Assembly: GCA_026418275.1 (NCBI GenBank)
Contig: JAOABQ010000070.1
Coordinates: 124,001 to 188,000 of the forward strand
Source of the DNA: Clostridia bacterium
GTDB lineage: Bacteria; Bacillota; Clostridia; Acetivibrionales; DSM-2933
Direction: 5' to 3'
Length of the DNA: 64,000 nt
Every line of letters starts with the position of its first letter. Positions within the stretch are counted from its first letter, which is position 1. This document shows, one piece after another, positions 62,363 to 64,000 of the stretch. Made by a program: the position numbers and the translations under genes. The notes beneath the pieces were generated by a model that was not told the origin of the DNA, made no database searches, and was given only the letters and a program-made list of their open reading frames with translations.

Positions 62363-63376
62363 TCAAAATTTGAAGACCGAACGTATTATACCGTCCTTCC
62401 TCTCCTTCATAAGATTCAAAACCGTTTCATACTCCTCCAAAGGGAATTCGTGGGTTATCAACTTCTCCGTATCTATCACCTTATTCTCAATAAGCTCAAT
62501 AGCTTGCAGCCATGTTTCGGTAGGTGACAGCACACCATATATAGTGATGGATTTGAGCATGATCATACTCGGCTCTATATTTACCTTTTCATGGGCAGAA
62601 TACCCAATATATCCGATTCTTCCTCCGGGCTTAACAATCTCCAAGGCAGTATTAAACGCATCCGCGGACCCGGTTGCATCAAACACCACATCAGGCAGAG
62701 GCATCCAACCCTTTTTATAATCTTCAACCAGATTCCCCTGATTCATATCATAGGTTGCTGTTGCCCCCAAAGAGCTTGCAATTTTGAGCCTGTCCCCGAT
62801 ATAGTCCATAACTTGAATTTGTGTAGCTCCCATTTGCTTTGCCAGTGAAACAAGGAGGAGTCCGATGACTCCACTGCCTAAAATTGCAACCTTTTCAGCC
62901 GGTCTTATGCCAACTCTTTGTATGGCATTGTATACAACGGCTAAAGGCTCTATCAGACAAGCATCCTTCAAGGAAATACTGTCGGGTATGGGAATAACAT
63001 TCTTTACGTCAGCCACCACATATTCCGCATAACCGCCATTTAAATTAACACCGATCTCATTCATATTTTCACAAAGATTCCGTCTGCTTTTTCTGCACTG
63101 CTCACACTGTTGGCAAGGAAAGAGAATATCTACAACCACTTTTTTCCCAACGAGGTATTGGTATTTCTCAGGAGCTTTAGCAACAACGCCGCTCCACTCA
63201 TGGCCAGGTATCAAAGGCAGTTTCAGCCCGTGAAAATCCCCTCTTATGAGTTTTACATCACTGCTGCACATCATGGAGTATTGTACCTTTATAAGTACCT
63301 GTTCTTCGTTAAACGCAGGTTCTTCGGTTTCACAAAACTTTAATTGGTTGGGTCCCAGTACGTATAAAGCTTTCAT
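62363..63376 (-). CDS. Zinc-dependent medium-chain alcohol dehydrogenase (sorbitol/threonine dehydrogenase type)
   Basis: A 337-residue MDR dehydrogenase. Catalytic zinc residues lie in MMCSSDVKLIRGDF and PLIPGHEWSGVV; the structural zinc loop has four Cys in PCQQCEQCRKSRRNLCENM; the NAD site is VAILGSGVIGLLLVSLAK. In 2-deoxystreptamine synthesis a similar enzyme oxidises the aminocyclitol before the second transamination. The start ATG 63376 has AGGAGGG nine bases upstream; earlier in-frame starts lack a usable site. It lies 13 bases after the DegT-family gene. Confidence 0.9.
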   Translation of the reverse strand: MKALYVLGPNQLKFCETEEPAFNEEQVLIKVQYSMMCSSDVKLIRGDFHGLKLPLIPGHEWSGVVAKAPEKYQYLVGKKVVVDILFPCQQCEQCRKSRRNLCENMNEIGVNLNGGYAEYVVADVKNVIPIPDSISLKDACLIEPLAVVYNAIQRVGIRPAEKVAILGSGVIGLLLVSLAKQMGATQIQVMDYIGDRLKIASSLGATATYDMNQGNLVEDYKKGWMPLPDVVFDATGSADAFNTALEIVKPGGRIGYIGYSAHEKVNIEPSMIMLKSITIYGVLSPTETWLQAIELIENKVIDTEKLITHEFPLEEYETVLNLMKERKDGIIRSVFKF

Positions 63377-63389
63377 AAACATTACCCTC

Positions 63390-64000
63390 CTATATCTCGT
63401 TTGAGTATTTTTTAACTTTTTCAAATGCCCTAATAATATCATCCATATCTTCACGTTCTGCCAGTAAAATGGAATGGTGAAACACAGCTAAGCTTTTATA
63501 TATTTCTTCACAACAAGGAAATTTTTTTGTCTTAAGTTCTTCAAACCTCTTGTCCCTACAATAAAACGCATAACGTTTTTTTGTCCAGGGTGAAAAAAGC
63601 TTGTTCCGATACACCGGTACATCTGTCGGATGTATAGAAAATCCTGTCTCTTTGCTTAGAGCATTACAAATATCCGCCAGGTCTTTCCCTCCAAACATCC
63701 CTGTATCAAGCCTGACTGCATATTCGTAATACGTTCGCTGCGTTACTTTTCCATAGGGCTTTAATGGGGTAATTCCGGGAATGGAAAGGAGATGCTTATC
63801 CAAATACCGGGCATTGCCTTCTCTTTTCTCATTCCATTCCTTCAGCTTATCCAATTGGGCGATCAATATTGCTGCCTGGAATTCAGACAAACAATAGTTG
63901 CTGCCCATAAATTCACTGTCATATATCAACTGATCCTCGCCTAAACTTTGACGTGCCTCATCAAAACTGCATCCATCCGTCTTTGTCCTGAATACCATCT
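63390..64000 (-). CDS. DegT/DnrJ/EryC1/StrS-family aminotransferase (C-terminal part, cut by the right edge)
   Basis: The C-terminal 203 or so residues of a sugar or cyclitol aminotransferase. MGSNYCLSEFQAAILIAQLD corresponds to the family segment G-x-N-x-R-L-x-E-x-Q-A, and the small C-terminal domain ends with DMDDIIRAFEKVKKYSN. The PLP Lys lies beyond the window. Closest analogies by context are StsC/BtrS-type cyclitol and AHBA-synthase-like enzymes, but this cannot be settled from the fragment. It is the most upstream visible gene of the minus-strand cluster. Confidence 0.88.
   Translation of the reverse strand, partial: MVFRTKTDGCSFDEARQSLGEDQLIYDSEFMGSNYCLSEFQAAILIAQLDKLKEWNEKREGNARYLDKHLLSIPGITPLKPYGKVTQRTYYEYAVRLDTGMFGGKDLADICNALSKETGFSIHPTDVPVYRNKLFSPWTKKRYAFYCRDKRFEELKTKKFPCCEEIYKSLAVFHHSILLAEREDMDDIIRAFEKVKKYSNEI

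Noticed and set aside
1-64000. CRISPR arrays, prophage or transposase-bearing insertion sequences
   Set aside because: No regularly spaced direct repeats, phage structural genes or transposases were found on either strand.

Overview
The window looks like the chromosome of a low-GC, Gram-positive, motile, spore-forming anaerobe of the Clostridia. The sequence basis is AT-rich intergenic DNA with strong AGGAGG-type ribosome sites, a valine T-box leader, a SpoVD-type penicillin-binding protein with PASTA domains, a SigD-type flagellar promoter, a DUF1540 protein, copper-amine-oxidase-like 'stalk' domains on secreted proteins, and a B12-binding radical SAM enzyme. I cannot name the species. No prophage, insertion sequence with a transposase, rRNA or CRISPR array is visible.

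Layout. 1-2253 (minus): threonine-branch operon (ACT-domain protein, homoserine dehydrogenase, aspartate kinase cut by the left edge). 2498-14825 (plus): a long chemotaxis operon behind a textbook SigD promoter. It carries CheA (two CheW domains and a receiver), CheW, an MCP, CheB, CheR, two CheY-like receivers and three CheX-type phosphatases. A complete partner-switching set frames it: a HATPase anti-sigma-type kinase and a STAS antagonist at the front, a receiver-PP2C phosphatase at the end. 14920-16590: nucleoside kinase with a TGS domain. 17135-23188 (plus): five genes for an unassigned amino-sugar pathway (PLP aminotransferase, Gfo/Idh/MocA oxidoreductase, double-SIS protein, ROK-like kinase with an extra N-terminal domain, PIG-L deacetylase), with codon use suggesting high expression and a hairpin after or before every gene. 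23446-27340: release factor 3, a minimal J-domain-like protein behind a structured leader, an acetyltransferase, tRNA-Lys/Gln/His on the minus strand and a 56-residue membrane protein.

27549-33962 (minus): NAD synthase, a membrane-anchored beta-propeller-like protein, valyl-tRNA synthetase and a small membrane protein, the last two behind a Val T-box. 34002-43376: secreted and cell-surface proteins (transglutaminase-like, DUF2259-like, alpha/beta hydrolase, M16C metallopeptidase, stalk-domain lipoprotein). 43528-46350: MarR-MATE-NmrA operon with an operator palindrome over its promoter. 46467-51647: SpoVD-like PBP, DUF1540 protein and a second MCP that is a paralogue of the one in the che operon.

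51825-64000 holds two neighbouring specialised-metabolism loci. The first (minus, 56111 to 51825) is KAS III, OleD-like dehydrogenase, metallo-beta-lactamase-fold hydrolase and an F390-synthetase-like adenylating enzyme. This echoes the logic of the OleA/OleD/OleC/OleB head-to-head condensation pathway with substituted enzymes. A divergent MGT-type glycosyltransferase follows. The second (minus, right edge to 57752) is at least six genes: DegT-family aminotransferase (cut by the edge), zinc alcohol dehydrogenase, B12-radical SAM enzyme, class III aminotransferase, PIG-L deacetylase and methyltransferase. Its enzyme set resembles aminocyclitol/aminoglycoside assembly.

A roughly 103-bp hairpin-forming repeat occurs twice, at 12204-12308 and 41727-41828, each time supplying the stop codon of the adjoining gene. 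It is probably a MITE-like or intergenic repeat family.
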